Shown here: piece after piece, positions 11,061 to 22,302 of the stretch
Layout: each line of letters begins with the position of its first letter
Numbering within the stretch: the stretch's first letter is position 1
Assembly: GCA_030280995.1 (NCBI GenBank)
Contig: JASXTE010000002.1
Span: forward strand, 14,088,683-14,152,682
Source of the DNA: Hemileia vastatrix
Taxonomy: Eukaryota; Basidiomycota; Pucciniomycetes; Pucciniales; Zaghouaniaceae
Length of the DNA: 64,000 nucleotides
Reading direction: 5' to 3'
Notes under the pieces: generated by a model
Databases searched by the model: none
Seen by the model: only the letters and a program-made list of their open reading frames with translations
Told to the model about the DNA's origin: nothing
Made by a program: the position numbers and the translations under genes

Positions 11061-11213
11061 GATCTGTGGTGAGAAAAGATGATGGAAAGAGATAATAAGG
11101 AGATTTTTGTCAGTGATGGGTAGATGATGAAGTAAAGGTGGAAGTTCAGCAGTTTGGCTGTAGGTGTGTTCTGTATGAAATTGGCTGCGTCTATTTTATG
11201 CAAAATTCTGTCA

Positions 11214-11630
11214 GTCCTCCAAGACTTTAAACTGGCTGGTTTCAATAGTAGTCCATCAAGACTTTAAACTGAACACTGTGTTAGTCCCCCAAGATTTTAA
11301 ACTGAGGTTTGTTTGATGGTGTAGTCCCCAAAGACTATAAATTGAGGAATGGGTTTTGTTGTTGGAAGGGGTTTGAAAGATTGCCGGAGGGTATCCACAG
11401 GGGGAGCCTCTGAATTTAGCAAAGGCAAGTTTGGGGGTAATTAATGGGCTGGCAGCTCTATTCACAATTACCCCAGTATGTTAGTTTTTTCTCTGTGTCT
11501 TAATGTGGTTGATCTCTGGTTCTGGGTTTATGATTTAGTTTTTTCAGTCCCCCAAGACTTTAAACTGAGGGTTTTTGAGTCCCCCAAGACTATAAAATGA
11601 GGATGGTCCCCCAAGACTTAAAACTGAGGG
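11214..11630 (+). repeat. Cluster of the GACTTTAAACTGG motif in Ty3-A
   Basis: Seven copies of a motif close to GTCCYCCAAGACTTTAAACTG at about 11214, 11249, 11283, 11322, 11548, 11579 and 11606, at irregular spacing and all in element-sense orientation. Two more copies are at about 8539 and 8798. The cluster lies between the two antisense genes and also encloses the third GGGGTAATT hairpin. Confidence 0.8.
11434..11474 (+). repeat. GGGGTAATT hairpin, copy 3
   Basis: GGGGTAATT (11434-11442) pairs with AATTACCCC (11466-11474) across a 23-nt loop beginning AATGGGCTGGC. Compared with copies 1 and 2, one C-G pair is now T-A on both arms, so pairing is kept. Confidence 0.7.
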
Positions 11631-11687
11631 TTGTTTGTGGTTACATCCTATAGAGGGTGTGGTCAATTTTTCTTTTCTGAATCAAGC

Positions 11688-12328
11688 TCATGTACTAGTG
11701 GAATTACAGAGGGAATCAAGAGATGAAATGAAGTGTTCAGAATTAGCCTTAAACTGGTGAATGAGGTGTCTTCTGTTCTCAATGTCCTGTGGATCTCTAG
11801 CAGGAGTGGATTGAAAGTAGTTTAGCAGAAGGTGTTTCTGTTGAGATGTGTGTTGTTGGAACTTGGCCTTAATTGTGGGCAAGTGGTTTGGTGTTGGTAA
11901 TTCAATAGATCCTACATTGTTATCATCACTGTTAGAAGATGGAGGAAGTTAGAAGTCATCAGTTTTATAAAGTGGAAGGAATAAATAGAAGTATTACCAT
12001 CCAATGGATCGGGGATGGTGGAGCTTGTTGTTTTTATGGTTTTGGCACCCTTCTGAGAAGGGTGTAGCTTTTTGATTAATCTGGGAATTAAGATGGATGG
12101 CCTAGATCTTTTGATTCTGGTAGAAGATGGACCAGGTTGAGGTGGAGGTGAAGCTGTTGCAGATGATAATTGACCAGGTCTGTAGCAGGACTTCTTTCTG
12201 GAGTGGCAGAGATCACAGGACATTCTGTATAGATGGAAAGGAGGTGTGATGGTGCAGATTAAATTATAGTCAATGCAGTATTGGCAAGGACCCATTTCAG
12301 AGGCAGATTTGGAAAGAAGGTTGAACAT
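11688..12328 (-). CDS. aORF-b: antisense Zn2Cys6-like protein of Ty3-A
   Basis: Intact two-exon gene opposite to the element. Exon 1 is 12328-11998, intron 11997-11912 (GTAATA donor, TAG acceptor, 86 nt), exon 2 11911-11688, giving about 184 residues. The chosen ATG is 49 bases from the 3' LTR, so its promoter must lie in or against that LTR. Cysteines 15, 18, 25, 38, 41 and 48 follow C-X2-C-X6-C-X12-C-X2-C-X6-C, exactly the spacing of a fungal Zn(II)2Cys6 cluster. The basic run (HSRKKS) is in the second half, whereas in Gal4-type proteins it is in the first. The middle is Ser/Pro-rich with basic patches, and the C-terminal about 75 residues look helical. I infer a zinc-dependent DNA- or RNA-binding regulator; function is unknown. 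Confidence 0.7.
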
Positions 12329-12363
12329 GGTGGTTTGAAGAAGAAAGAATGTGGAGATTCTTA

Positions 12364-12376
12364 AATGGAGGGAGGA
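12364..12376 (+). other. Ty3-A polypurine tract
   Basis: AATGGAGGGAGGA immediately precedes the 3' LTR, the expected place for the plus-strand primer. Equivalent tracts precede the family-2 LTRs at 25731 and, reversed, at 55461. Confidence 0.75.
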
Positions 12377-13467
12377 TGTGGTCTTCCAACATTGGCAGGG
12401 GCCTTTGTTGTGTGTTTTGGTGCTGTTTGTGCATGTCTTAATTGACATCTGTTGAAGAATTGGGTATTTTTCTGGTTTTATTCCGTGGATATTGGGACTT
12501 CAGGTATGTGGGTACTATCATTGGATAGCCCCAGGTTTTCTATATATTTCATGTTTTGTTAATATTTTTCATATTCTAAGTTTTAAGGGGTCAATTCCTC
12601 ATTCTTCAGTTACAAAAGATAGCTGTTTAATTTTGTTTTTTGTGTTTTACGGGCTAACCTTAAGTCTTAGGGTTAAGTACTTAGTACCATTGGATAGGGC
12701 TAATTTAGCTCTATATTTAATGTCACAATGTTGTTATAGTGAAATTCCGTGTTTTAAAGGTTTTAGTAGTTGTAGCTAATTTTTCTAAGTAGATTAGGTG
12801 TTTTTATTGGTTTTCTGGCTTCAGGGAGGCCGGGCCGCTTCAGGAGGCACCTCCAACGTCGGTGTCCCACCCGCCTCTGTTTTAGAAGATTGGGGAGCGC
12901 TTCTGGAGGCTTTTTATTCAATTTGGCTGGTACAGGTGCCAAATTTGTTGGTGTGCATGGGCTCTTAGATAGTTGTCTGTGTGTACATAGTGAATAAGAC
13001 AGTTTGGGGAAACTTTAATTATCATACAACCATCCAGAGGTGATATCCTTGTTCCTCACTCAGTTTTCACTGTTTTTTGGCCACAATTGGCTGTGTTTGT
13101 TGCAAGGTTAGTTCTTCATTTAACTCAACTTTAGCAACAGTTTCTCTGGTATAGTCTTGCAAGCTATATCAAGTATTATTGCTGTCTCTGGTATGGATTT
13201 TCAGCCTACATCAAGTATCTTTGCTTTCTCTGGTGTGGACATTGGTCTACATTTCAGATCTTTGGTCTGGTAGTCTGTCTGGGGACTACTTTTTTGGATC
13301 ATCAAGCAGTCAAGTGTGTTGAAAAAGGGGCTTTAGCAAACAGGAACCAACTTACTTTAGCAAGTAAATCTCACTCTATTTTTCTAAAGGGACAGGGGAT
13401 TTTCTCTCTGGTTTTTCTCCAACTCCCTTGGTCAAGGCCTATAGCTAGTACTATAGGATTGTCTACA
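12377..13467 (+). repeat. Ty3-A 3' LTR
   Basis: Matches 542-1633 from TGTGGTCTTCC to GTCTACA, with scattered substitutions that include changes in the GC-rich patch. Antisense transcription of aORF-b would have to start in or next to this LTR. Confidence 0.93.
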
Positions 13468-14329
13468 ACGCTCTAAGTTTCTTTTGACAGAAAGTGGGAT
13501 AGGTGCTCCTCCTTTTAGTCCTCAAGGCTCAGGTGCTGGAAAAAATTTGGGTAGTCAAATTATGGATCGCAAGAAGGCTATAGAATTGGTTATCAGAAAT
13601 TGTCGATCAGCCGCATAATTGGCAGGGTTAGATGATTGGACTTTGGTTAGGACAGTTTGAATGGTTTTCAGTTTGAATTGGTTCCAAGCTTTCCAATTTT
13701 CAATCTCCAAAGGTGTTGGGCTTGCAGAATATTTTTCTTTTTGTGTTGGTTCCCCAATACAATACTTCAGAAAGTGGTAAAAATTTCTATTTAGACTGTC
13801 CGACCTCCTGGGAACATTATTCCTTCTAACTAAGCCTCTTACAGCCCTTAACCCCAGTCTTTGTCCATGAGACTCTGCTAAATTTAGTCTGTGGTAATCA
13901 ATGATACCCATAATGATTTAGGGATTCACTAAAAATTCAAATAAGTTAATTAAATTGGTTATTTTTAAATAAAATAATACACTAAAAATTTGACTTACCA
14001 GCTCCACTTGTGCTTGCTCCTTGGTTAAACTGAGCAGATGATTATTGGTCTCCAAAAAACTCCCTCAATACTTCACTAGCCCAATATCTTCGTAGCTGAT
14101 CCACATGCTGATCAGCACTTTCAGGAGCAGAAGGATGATTGGGATTAAAATTTCTTGGTTCTGCATGAGACTCTTGGCCTGGATTGGGATTAGGTGGTAC
14201 AGATTGAGATGCATCTGGAGGTGGATTAGCAGCGGGTGGTGGTGGAGTGTTTCCAGTATTAGTATGTTGAGGTGAAAAAAAATCAGAATCAGTTGGGTCA
14301 AAAGAAATCCTTTCAAAATTATCATCCAT
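13468..14329 (-). pseudogene. Proximal part of an unrecognised CACTA-associated gene
   Basis: Minus-strand gene starting at the ATG at 14329 with an acidic, then Pro/Asn-rich segment (MDDNFERISFDPTDSDFF, then PPPPAANPPPD) ending in a helical stretch with RRYWASEVLREFF. An in-frame TAA lies at about 14042. A GTAAGT donor near 13998 suggests an intron into a second open stretch, 13911-13555, a basic, helical segment containing RGLVRRNNVPRR and LEIENWKAWNQFKL. Ty3-A then interrupts the locus. No family recognised. Its place downstream of the Tnp2 gene on the same strand suggests the accessory gene of that transposon. Confidence 0.45.
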
Positions 14330-14794
14330 AATGAACTGTAATAAAATAAAATAAAATAAAAATAATCAGTCTTTAAAATTTATACCTATCAAAGTAAAAG
14401 TAAAAAAAGATACTATGTTTATAGTCTTATTAATGTGTATGTTCTCTTGGGGAAAATAAAGTGAATAATATATAGCTATCAGCTAAAGTGAGAAGCTCAA
14501 ACTATTTATAGTAGATTAATGAGCAAGAAGATTTTTCATTAAGTAACAATTTTATAATATTGCTCATTATCATGATTTTCTTTCTTTCATTCTTACATTT
14601 AAGATAAAAATGATTCATTGAAAGCATGGGCTCTCTCCCATTAAAAGCAACCAATTTAATTGTTCACTGATTTAAGATAAGGTAAGTTGGATGCATTGCA
14701 TTTTTAATCAAGCATTGAAATATTTCTTTCACCATTTACAAAAATCACCAATCCTACAAAGTTGCCCAATCCCAAATTAACACAAAGATGTTAG
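14330..14794. other. Gap between the two CACTA genes
   Basis: AT-rich, no open frame or clear repeat. It probably holds the promoter of the accessory gene and the 3' end of the transposase gene. Confidence 0.5.
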
Positions 14795-17700
14795 TCAACA
14801 GAAAACAAATTTGATTAATTTTTCACTCACTACTGTCTGCAGTCCAATGGCAGTGACAACCTCATCTTTGATTCCAAACATTCCTTTTTTGTGCTCATTA
14901 GTAGCTGCATGTCCAATTATTGCATCTTTCTTAATCACAATTTGAGTTGCTTTGGCTACTCTTACTAACCGACAATGCACTTGTGGGAAAATCTCATAGG
15001 GATCCTTTGATGTTTCTTCTGGATGGAGCTCCTTGAAAGGACTTACTATTAAATATATTTGATCATTCTCTTCCTTTGACCTGAAAAGATCATCAATTTT
15101 CCCAAACTGGCTATCTTTTCCATAGTAGAATTCAATTGTTGAATTAGAAATGTGTTGATGGTAACTAGTAAACCTCTTTCCATGTATCAATATGCTTGCT
15201 ACGTTTTCAACTACCCAATACACACTTCTCTCTGATGGTTTCAAAGCCCGTTTTGAAGTTTATTTTCCAATTCGTGTCTTTACCCATTTAGTAAATAATG
15301 CCATACTTAGATGTATCCATTTGTTTTGTTTATCAAGATCAATACGGATTTTTTACTCTCACATTGATCATTATCTTCAGCTTCACCAAGATCTAATACC
15401 CTAGACTTCTGATACGAATGTTTGAGAATTGTTAGCAGTATCTCTCCTGTGGTCAATATTAATAAATTAGCACAGCTGAATTTTTAAATCATTGATTACA
15501 AACATTACATATGGGGATGGTGATTGTTTGGAATTTCAAATAATATATGATTCACCCGCTCTCCAGGCCAAGTAGCTGTACCTGATGGTGGACCAAGACG
15601 CTTTATTATTTCAGGATAATGTTGAGTGATGTGCATATTTGGCTTTGCATTAATATTCTTCCAACCCTCTTCCAGGCACTCACGATACTCTATCAGAAAT
15701 TGATCTAGGTCTTTAAGCTCATTAGTCTGTATATTTTTAAATGTCAAAAAATTGGTGATCGAGCATAATGTTACAAGTGACTTGAGAAGATAATATTCTC
15801 TTAGTTTTTTACCTGAGGAAGCTAAAGATTCAGATTCTTTAAATTTTTCAAACCAATGGGGTATAAGCAACAAAGGGAAGTAGAGATTATACAGCATGTG
15901 CCATTCTGCTGCCTTGAGGGATCCTGCCTTTTTAGTTCCTACTGATTTTGGAGCTTGTGTTAGCCAGGAAGGTTTTCTTACTTGATAAATCATCTTCCAT
16001 ACAGCCTGTAGCTCTGCTGCTGTGATTCATGGATTACTACTACCTTCATTTTCTATCTCCTTACCTTTCCTTTTATTTTCTTCATCTCTAGCTGTCTCAT
16101 TTGATGAGTGAGATCCTTCACTCTGTGATATGCTAATGCTCTGTTGCCTTAAGTTATACAATGAATTCCTACTGCCACTGCTGTGAGACTTTAATGAGGC
16201 CAAATTGCTATGTGGAGGGATAAGTTTGGAGCTGGATGACCTACTCAGGCTTCTTGATCGATTTGTTCTCAATCCTTCACTATCTAGTATATGATGACTT
16301 GATGACTGTCTTGAAATTGCAAGTCTTTACCGCTTATTCTGTCTTGTGTGTCCTGTATCATTATCATCATTATTTGTGGTGCTTAAACTATTTCTAAGTT
16401 TTTTAGAATGTTTGTGCAGTGAAGTATCAGAAAAGAAATTGTCATCTTCTTCTCTTACATGCCAATTTTTATCCTTTTCCAGCTTTCTTTCTAGATCTTT
16501 CGCTGCATTTTGGATTTGAAAATAGATTAGACTGTGATCTTTTAGGTTGCCAAGCATATGTGAATGCATAAAATCAATTGAGCAATATTTAGTTGGATGC
16601 CAATATTCAAGGTTATTCAGCTCACTCCATTGTACCCTATGATTCTGAACAATTGATACACACTCCCAATGCGACTTAGAATTTTTCCACTTTGTTTCCA
16701 AGCACATATGATCCTCATGATTCCGTAATGAAAAATTTCCCACATTCTTTTCACTAATTTCATCTTTAGAGATATTACAGAAAGAGCAGAACAATCTTGC
16801 AGAGTGAATCAAAAATCCAGCCAATTTTTGTATTGCAGGAATGTCTACTATCAAAGAGAACAATGCAACTCTTAATTTACGGCCTGGTGGATAAAGATGC
16901 ATCTTTTCAATCAATATACCATCCCATAGATTTTGTATCTCATTAACCAGTGGTTTTAGAAGTTGATTAAGCTGTTCACTTGTGGGTTCTGTTGCTCCAG
17001 GTATAAAAGCATACAAAAAGGATTTTCCATTATGTATCTATCTTCTTGAGGTAGGTTCATACACACCATCATAATATTGCCTACAGACTTCTGATGTCCT
17101 CCAATCCTATTACCACCAGGCCTCAACCAGTCGACATATAAAGTAAACATTAAGTTTCCTGAATTTATTTTATGTTCATCATCATTGCCACCCAGAGATG
17201 GAGTGGTAATGGGAAAGTTTTTCTATATTGAACCATCACAAACATCCTTCATCAAATCACACTCTACATTGTCTTTCACAGGGGTTTTCTTCTCAATCAG
17301 AAGCTCAAATTTGAACAGTTTGTTCTTTTCCTTAAGACAGTCAATAAAAGAATGGTGAAGAAGTGTTTTAAGAGATAAGTATTTTACATTTTCTTGATGT
17401 TCCTTCATCAAATACAGCCTTTCATCACATTTAAGTACAATTTGTCCTGCTCCAAACATTTTTAAATAGCACTTTGATGATGAAAAAAACGGTTGATTGC
17501 AACAAATTATAGATTGTTGAGATTCAGAGTTATACTTATAAAGAGCAAAGCATTTAGAAAAGCATGTTTTAGTGAAAAATGATTGATTGAGCTTTAATCA
17601 ACTGAAAACTGTATCTATTGAGTGTGGGATCAGGTGGACAATGCTATCAGAATCCAGTCTTCCACTATCACCCAGAAGTTTGAGCTTCTTAATTTATTCA

Positions 17701-18129
17701 TCCAAAAATTGAGTACAACATTCTTTTCTTAAATGATGAATCAGAGAAAGCTTTTCTGCCTGCCACATAATTATTTGGCTATACCGTTCCCCAAATTTTG
17801 AGTTTCTAGAGACTGTTGAAGATACTTTTGCCCCCAATAACAACTGCCCCTATATTATAATTCATCAAAACATCATAAAGAATTTGATTCTCACTTTGAA
17901 CTATAGATATACAGCTTACTGTTTCTGTGGAGCTGGAACTTCCAATGTTAAGTGGATTGTTGGAAGAAATAACCATCTGGGCCTTCATATTTCTTTCCTC
18001 TTGATGTTTTGCATGAGAATTAGAGCTTTTGAAAGACATACCAACTTCAAAGGACCCAGAAGAAGTTTGATACTTTCTATTGACACATCCAAGCTCTTGA
18101 CATTGACATACATGAAAAAATGGAGGCAT
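14795..18129 (-). pseudogene. tnp2: Tnp2-type CACTA transposase
   Basis: DDE transposase of the CACTA/EnSpm (CMC) superfamily, basidiomycete Tnp2 branch. In order on the minus strand: N-terminal MPPFFHVCQCQELGCVNRK (18129); a Cys-rich segment near 17560-17460; FTLYVDWLRPGGNRIGG and MVCMNLPQEDRY (about 17150-17050); the core with FIPGATEPTSEQLNQLLKP, LRVALFSLIVDIPAIQKLAGF, LFCSFCNISKDEI and SIDFMHSHMLGNL (17016-16327); a Ser-rich insert (16272-16027); AELQAVWKMIYQVRKPSWLT and MHITQHYPEIIKRLGPPSG (16020-15505); and the C-terminal region (15244-14795). Frames change several times. Introns may account for some changes, but a frameshift near 17020 and a stop near 16027 mean it is probably dead. 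Confidence 0.88.
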
Positions 18130-19211
18130 TGTAATTGTGATAAATGTAGGAATAAGTTAGCTGTTGGAAGTTACCGATTGAAAGTATTCCTTTTTTTTCA
18201 AGGCACTAGCTAATATAAGCTATATTTTTTTATCAAAAGAATATGATGGAATATCTGTTGAAAGTATTTAAGCTTAAATTTTTACTTTTTAATCACATAA
18301 ATTATATATTAATTAAAGCTATGCAGTCTACTTTATTTGTATTCTGTATACTCTCTGCATTTGTACAACAATGAATGCATGTTTATCAGAATATTTTATA
18401 TCATAGAAAAAAATCTATTGTACACACAAGAATCTTAATTATTTTTCTATCAAATGCCTTCTGAGTTATATCTAACTACCCTATAATTATTTGATTTTAG
18501 TAAAAAATTTTAGTTATGGACTAAAAGAAAAGTAATCCATACTTTTAACATAATTATTTAAAAAATTACCCCAAAAATAAGGTTAATATTTTTTAAAAAA
18601 CAATCACAAACATATTTCCTTCACTTTGAAAATTGGTCTGCACTAGGTAGAATTTTCCATAGAGAAATAATCAAAAATACTGAAATAATAGATACTAAAA
18701 AAGTCTAAACTTTAAAGCATTATAAAAAATCTGAAACCTTGTATAAATTTTCATACATAAATGTGATGAAGTGACACTCTAGTATATTTATTCAGGTTTA
18801 AAAAATTACTCAATGGAATATGTATTACTATCATATTGGACCAAAAATAATTTTTTGGTAATCAAAAAATCAACATAGCCTCACATTTATCAAACTATTT
18901 TTGTGGAAAAATTTTTTGAAAAGAAAAAAAAATCGATTTCTCAAATGAGTCCGCTTTTATCACATAATCATTCTCTTCCTTTTTTACCATTCCTTTTGAG
19001 TTCACATTGCATATAAAAATATAATTTATGCATATTATAATGTCGTAAAGTTGAAATATTTCTTATTCTTAATTTTTGTGATACTTCCCCCTAAATCAAC
19101 TTTGATCATAAAGTTTTGAAGCTCCACAATTTATCCTTCCTCATTGTTTAATTTTATTGAACACTTTATTAATCTAATTGCTTATGAACCCTAGTAGCTC
19201 TTACTTTCCTC
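18130..19211. other. AT-rich stretch without a gene
   Basis: About 1.1 kb, very AT-rich, with no open frame of note on either strand. It includes sequence upstream of the Tnp2 gene. I searched it for a CACTA terminus and found none convincing. Confidence 0.5.
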
Positions 19212-20301
19212 ATGGAAACCTGTCCAAAAACACACGAATACTTAATAGAATTTTTAATGAGACTTTGCCTCCATTCAATTCTCACTTTTGTAGATCTATA
19301 CACAATTTGTCCTTCACTTTTGGATATGTCACCAGAATCAAATGGATGGAAACAAAACCCTACTGAAGAGCAATTAGACAGATTTTCATCATTTGAAATC
19401 AATTCTTGCAACATCACCTTTGAGCTACCTCATCCAGGATCAAATTCAGCTGTTTTGGAAAAGTTTCCACCAATTTTACATGAATATTTTATTGACCACC
19501 TTGGAATGCGCGGTTTCCCAGGGCTAAATTTTTCTTGGAACCTAGATTGGTTTGACAAATGGAACCAGGTCTTGGCAAATATTCTCATTAAACATTGGTA
19601 AAATGCCTTAAAAAACAATAATTTGATTGCATATCCAATCGACTCAACTCAAATTAGCTTCTCAAATCAAATGAGAGTTCTTCACTGTTGGTTTTTAAGT
19701 CATTCTGATAAATTAAGACTTGGGAAGGATTCTTATAGCTCTCAAGAAATAATCAAAGTGGGAAAGCATAAATATAGAATAAAAAAAAGTATGAAAATCC
19801 CCTTTTTTTTAACCATTTTTATTTATGACCTTTATTTCAAATAACAATGATTCTTAGAATTCAGTTAACCAAACTAAACTTCTTAAACAACTTCCACATT
19901 GTGAAACTTATCACAACCTTTTGACAAAAATCAAGTGTTGTTCAGACACCAAAATTGATAATGATGGATCTTAAAGACATATCTTGATGCATTGGAGGTC
20001 TGAAGATTTTTCTAAAGTTGCACAATATCTTGACCAACAAGACTTTGATATTTGAGATACTTTGACCTACTCTGGAAGCGTGCTAAAGGAATTGGCCTTG
20101 TAAAAAAGAATCAGTTTGGCTTCAACATTATCATCTAACCTTAATCCTTCTCATGTCGCCTGGGGTTTGCCAAATGACTGTTATTCTCCCTTATATCTTG
20201 AATCTCTAAATCCTCAACAACTCAGACTTTTAAATCCTCAAAATCCCATAAATTTATCTGCTCTCCTTGAAATTCTTGCTTCCTCTAATGTGAGTGATTG
20301 A
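19212..20301 (+). pseudogene. Unrecognised decayed gene convergent with the SNF2 pseudogene
   Basis: Opens at the ATG at 19212. One frame runs to 19844 with a single TAA (19599-19601), probably a former Gln. It contains a Trp-rich block (GFPGLNFSWNLDWFDKWNQV) and ends with basic residues at a plausible splice donor (GTATGA near 19790, acceptor TTCTTAG near 19856). Coding-like sequence continues (HWRSEDFSKVAQYLDQQDFD) through three stops to a last open stretch with HVAWGLPNDCYSPLYL and QQLRLLNPQNPINLSALLEI. I recognise no domain. It may be a lineage-specific fungal protein or cargo of a transposon. Confidence 0.5.
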
Positions 20302-20432
20302 CAAATTCCCTTAAAAATAGGTTTGCACACTCATACTCCTCATTTCCACTGTTTGGGACACTTAGCCTTGAAAAAAAAACATAATTTTAACAATTACTAT
20401 TATCATTAAAATTTATAGAATTTTAATTTGGC

Positions 20433-22302
20433 TTACAATGTTAGCTCCATTTTTTTCCTTTGAATCTTATACATGCTGAATTCTATACTTCCATGCACAA
20501 AATAACTCAAAACATTTACTTCATTTTGCTGCCCCATTCTATACAGCTGATCAACAGACTGCTGCTCAACTGCTGGATTCACATTTGGCTCCTATTTCAA
20601 CATTGAAAATATAAAAAATTTAATATTTTTGTTCTTAATATGAAATATAAGACATTGAGCTCACCATTATATATATATTTTGAGCACACTTGAGATCTAT
20701 ACCCACTCCTGCAGCCTGAATTGTTCCAACCAAAACTTGGAAATTTTTATTAAAATGGAATTCATGCATATTTTTGTCTCCCTTTGTCCTGCTGAGTTCA
20801 CCCATAAGCTGGGTATACCTAATATTGTGGTCATCTAGAGCCATTTTTATTCTATTTTGAAATATTAGAAAATTGTTTTTAATAAGCCAACACATTTTTA
20901 TAAAACAATTCATTATAGAATCACTAACATCCGCAAAAAGTCTGCAAAGTTGGAGAATATAACAGATTTTGGAAAATTTATGCCCCTTTCACCAGACAAA
21001 AAGTTTTCCAAGTGGCCTGTAAGATGACAAATCTTTGCAGAACGCTTTCAGGTGAAATCAAAAGTTGGAGTTTCATCCAGATTTTCGTAGATTGGATGGT
21101 TGCAGAATTTTTGTAAAATCATCAGCTCTCTAAGAAACTCAGATGAGTCCCAAGGGAGGTCACTGCTTCTGGAGGGCCCATATCGCTCAGTGAATCCTTC
21201 TTGAAGAACGTCAAGCTTAGAACTCCATGGATCTGCTAATAGAACCGAAATCCCCTTTGAATCTTTTTTGGAAGAAACAAAATTGCATCTTTTGTTCTAC
21301 GTAGGCTTATGACTTTTATTAAGTGATTGATTAATTTAATAGAATTAGCCTTTCCTTTTTGCAAACCTGGAAAAAGGAAATTCTTCCATAACCAGTCTTC
21401 TTGCCACCTTTCAATTCTAAGAAAAAATATGAGACTTTGAAGATTAGTGGGCCTGTTCTGAAGTGGAGTTCCAGTCAAGCATAGTTGGTGTTGGGATTCC
21501 AAGTCAAATATTGTTTGAGCCCTCTGTGAGTAAGGATTTGTAATTTAACTAAAAGAATATTTATAAAAAGTGATTATAAAAATTAAGTTTTAAGCTTTAG
21601 ATATAGAAATGGGCAGTAACTGAGCTTCATCTAAAACAACTCTATACCAAAAGAGCTTTTGAGTTACTGGTATCTTTTTTGGCTTTGATTTTTTGACATT
21701 GTTGGGCTAGCTGTTTCATAGGTTGTCAAAACAATAGCAGTGTCCTGTAGCTCATTGATGTTATTATTTTGACAATCCTTCCCATAAAGAACCTTGAAAG
21801 GAAGCGCATTATCTTCAAAGTGCACACTTATTTCATTGATCCAATTCGATAGTGTTCCCATTGGGCATATAATCAGTGTGGCTGAATTCCAATTAATTCC
21901 TTCTTGATTTTCCGATACCTGGAATTGTCTTGCTTCACTTTGAGTTGCACTTATAAGAGAAAGAGTTAAAAGCGTCTTTCCCAAACCCATATCATCAGCA
22001 AGTATTGACCCATTTCCTTCAGGGGTTAATTGATTGTTAGGAAACTGATCTTTATAGTCATCAAATCCAGTTCTAAGCCAATGGTTGTCCTGGTACCTCC
22101 ACATGATATCCAGCTTCTCCTTTAACATTTTCTCATTGTCAATCATAAAATTTATTACTTGAAGTTGATGTGTTTTGAGAACTGTTTTGATTCCTTGGAT
22201 AAGTTGATCAGATTTCAAATCTTGAGCACTCTGAGATGTTTGGAAAGAGCCTTCAAAAATTACATGCGGGATATTAAAAAAGATAGTGGAGTTGTAGTTC
22301 AA
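20433..22302 (-). pseudogene. SNF2-family (Rad5/Rad16-like) helicase-type ATPase
   Basis: A chromatin-remodeller-type ATPase. On the minus strand: TLKTHQ-type entry (LKTHQLQVINFMIDNE), motif I SILADDMGLGKTLLTLSL (about 22000), motif Ia LIICPMGTLSNWINEI, VLTTYE (motif Ib), motif II VVLDEAQLL (about 21635), motif III QLCLTGTPLQNR (about 21490), ISLRRTKDA, then the second lobe with ILQKFCNHP (about 21110), VLVGTIQAAGVGIDL (motif V, about 20720) and QQSVDQLYRMGQQNEVNVL (motif VI, about 20540). A clear intron (20664-20592, GTGAGC to TAG) restores the frame into motif VI. A frameshift near 21250 and a TGA near 21050 (probably ex-Trp) break it. Confidence 0.88.

Larger units (their letters stand above)
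542..13467 (+). mobile_element. Ty3-A: LTR retrotransposon with antisense genes
   Basis: A near-complete Ty3/mdg4-type element of about 12.9 kb. It has two highly similar LTRs, a tRNA-type primer site after the 5' LTR and a polypurine tract before the 3' LTR. Internal order is gag, protease, RT/RNase H, integrase, then a very long post-pol region (8287-12376) with hairpins, short repeats and two antisense genes. Every pol segment carries stops or frameshifts, so this copy is dead. It sits inside the minus-strand CACTA element. Bases next to the LTRs are ATGC on the left and ACGC on the right: a possible 4-bp target duplication with one transition, or none. Confidence 0.9.

Noticed and set aside
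18204..18220. CACTAG sequence right of the Tnp2 gene as a transposon terminus
   Set aside because: For a minus-strand element the right end should read TAGTG on the + strand. No partner terminus or duplication was found.
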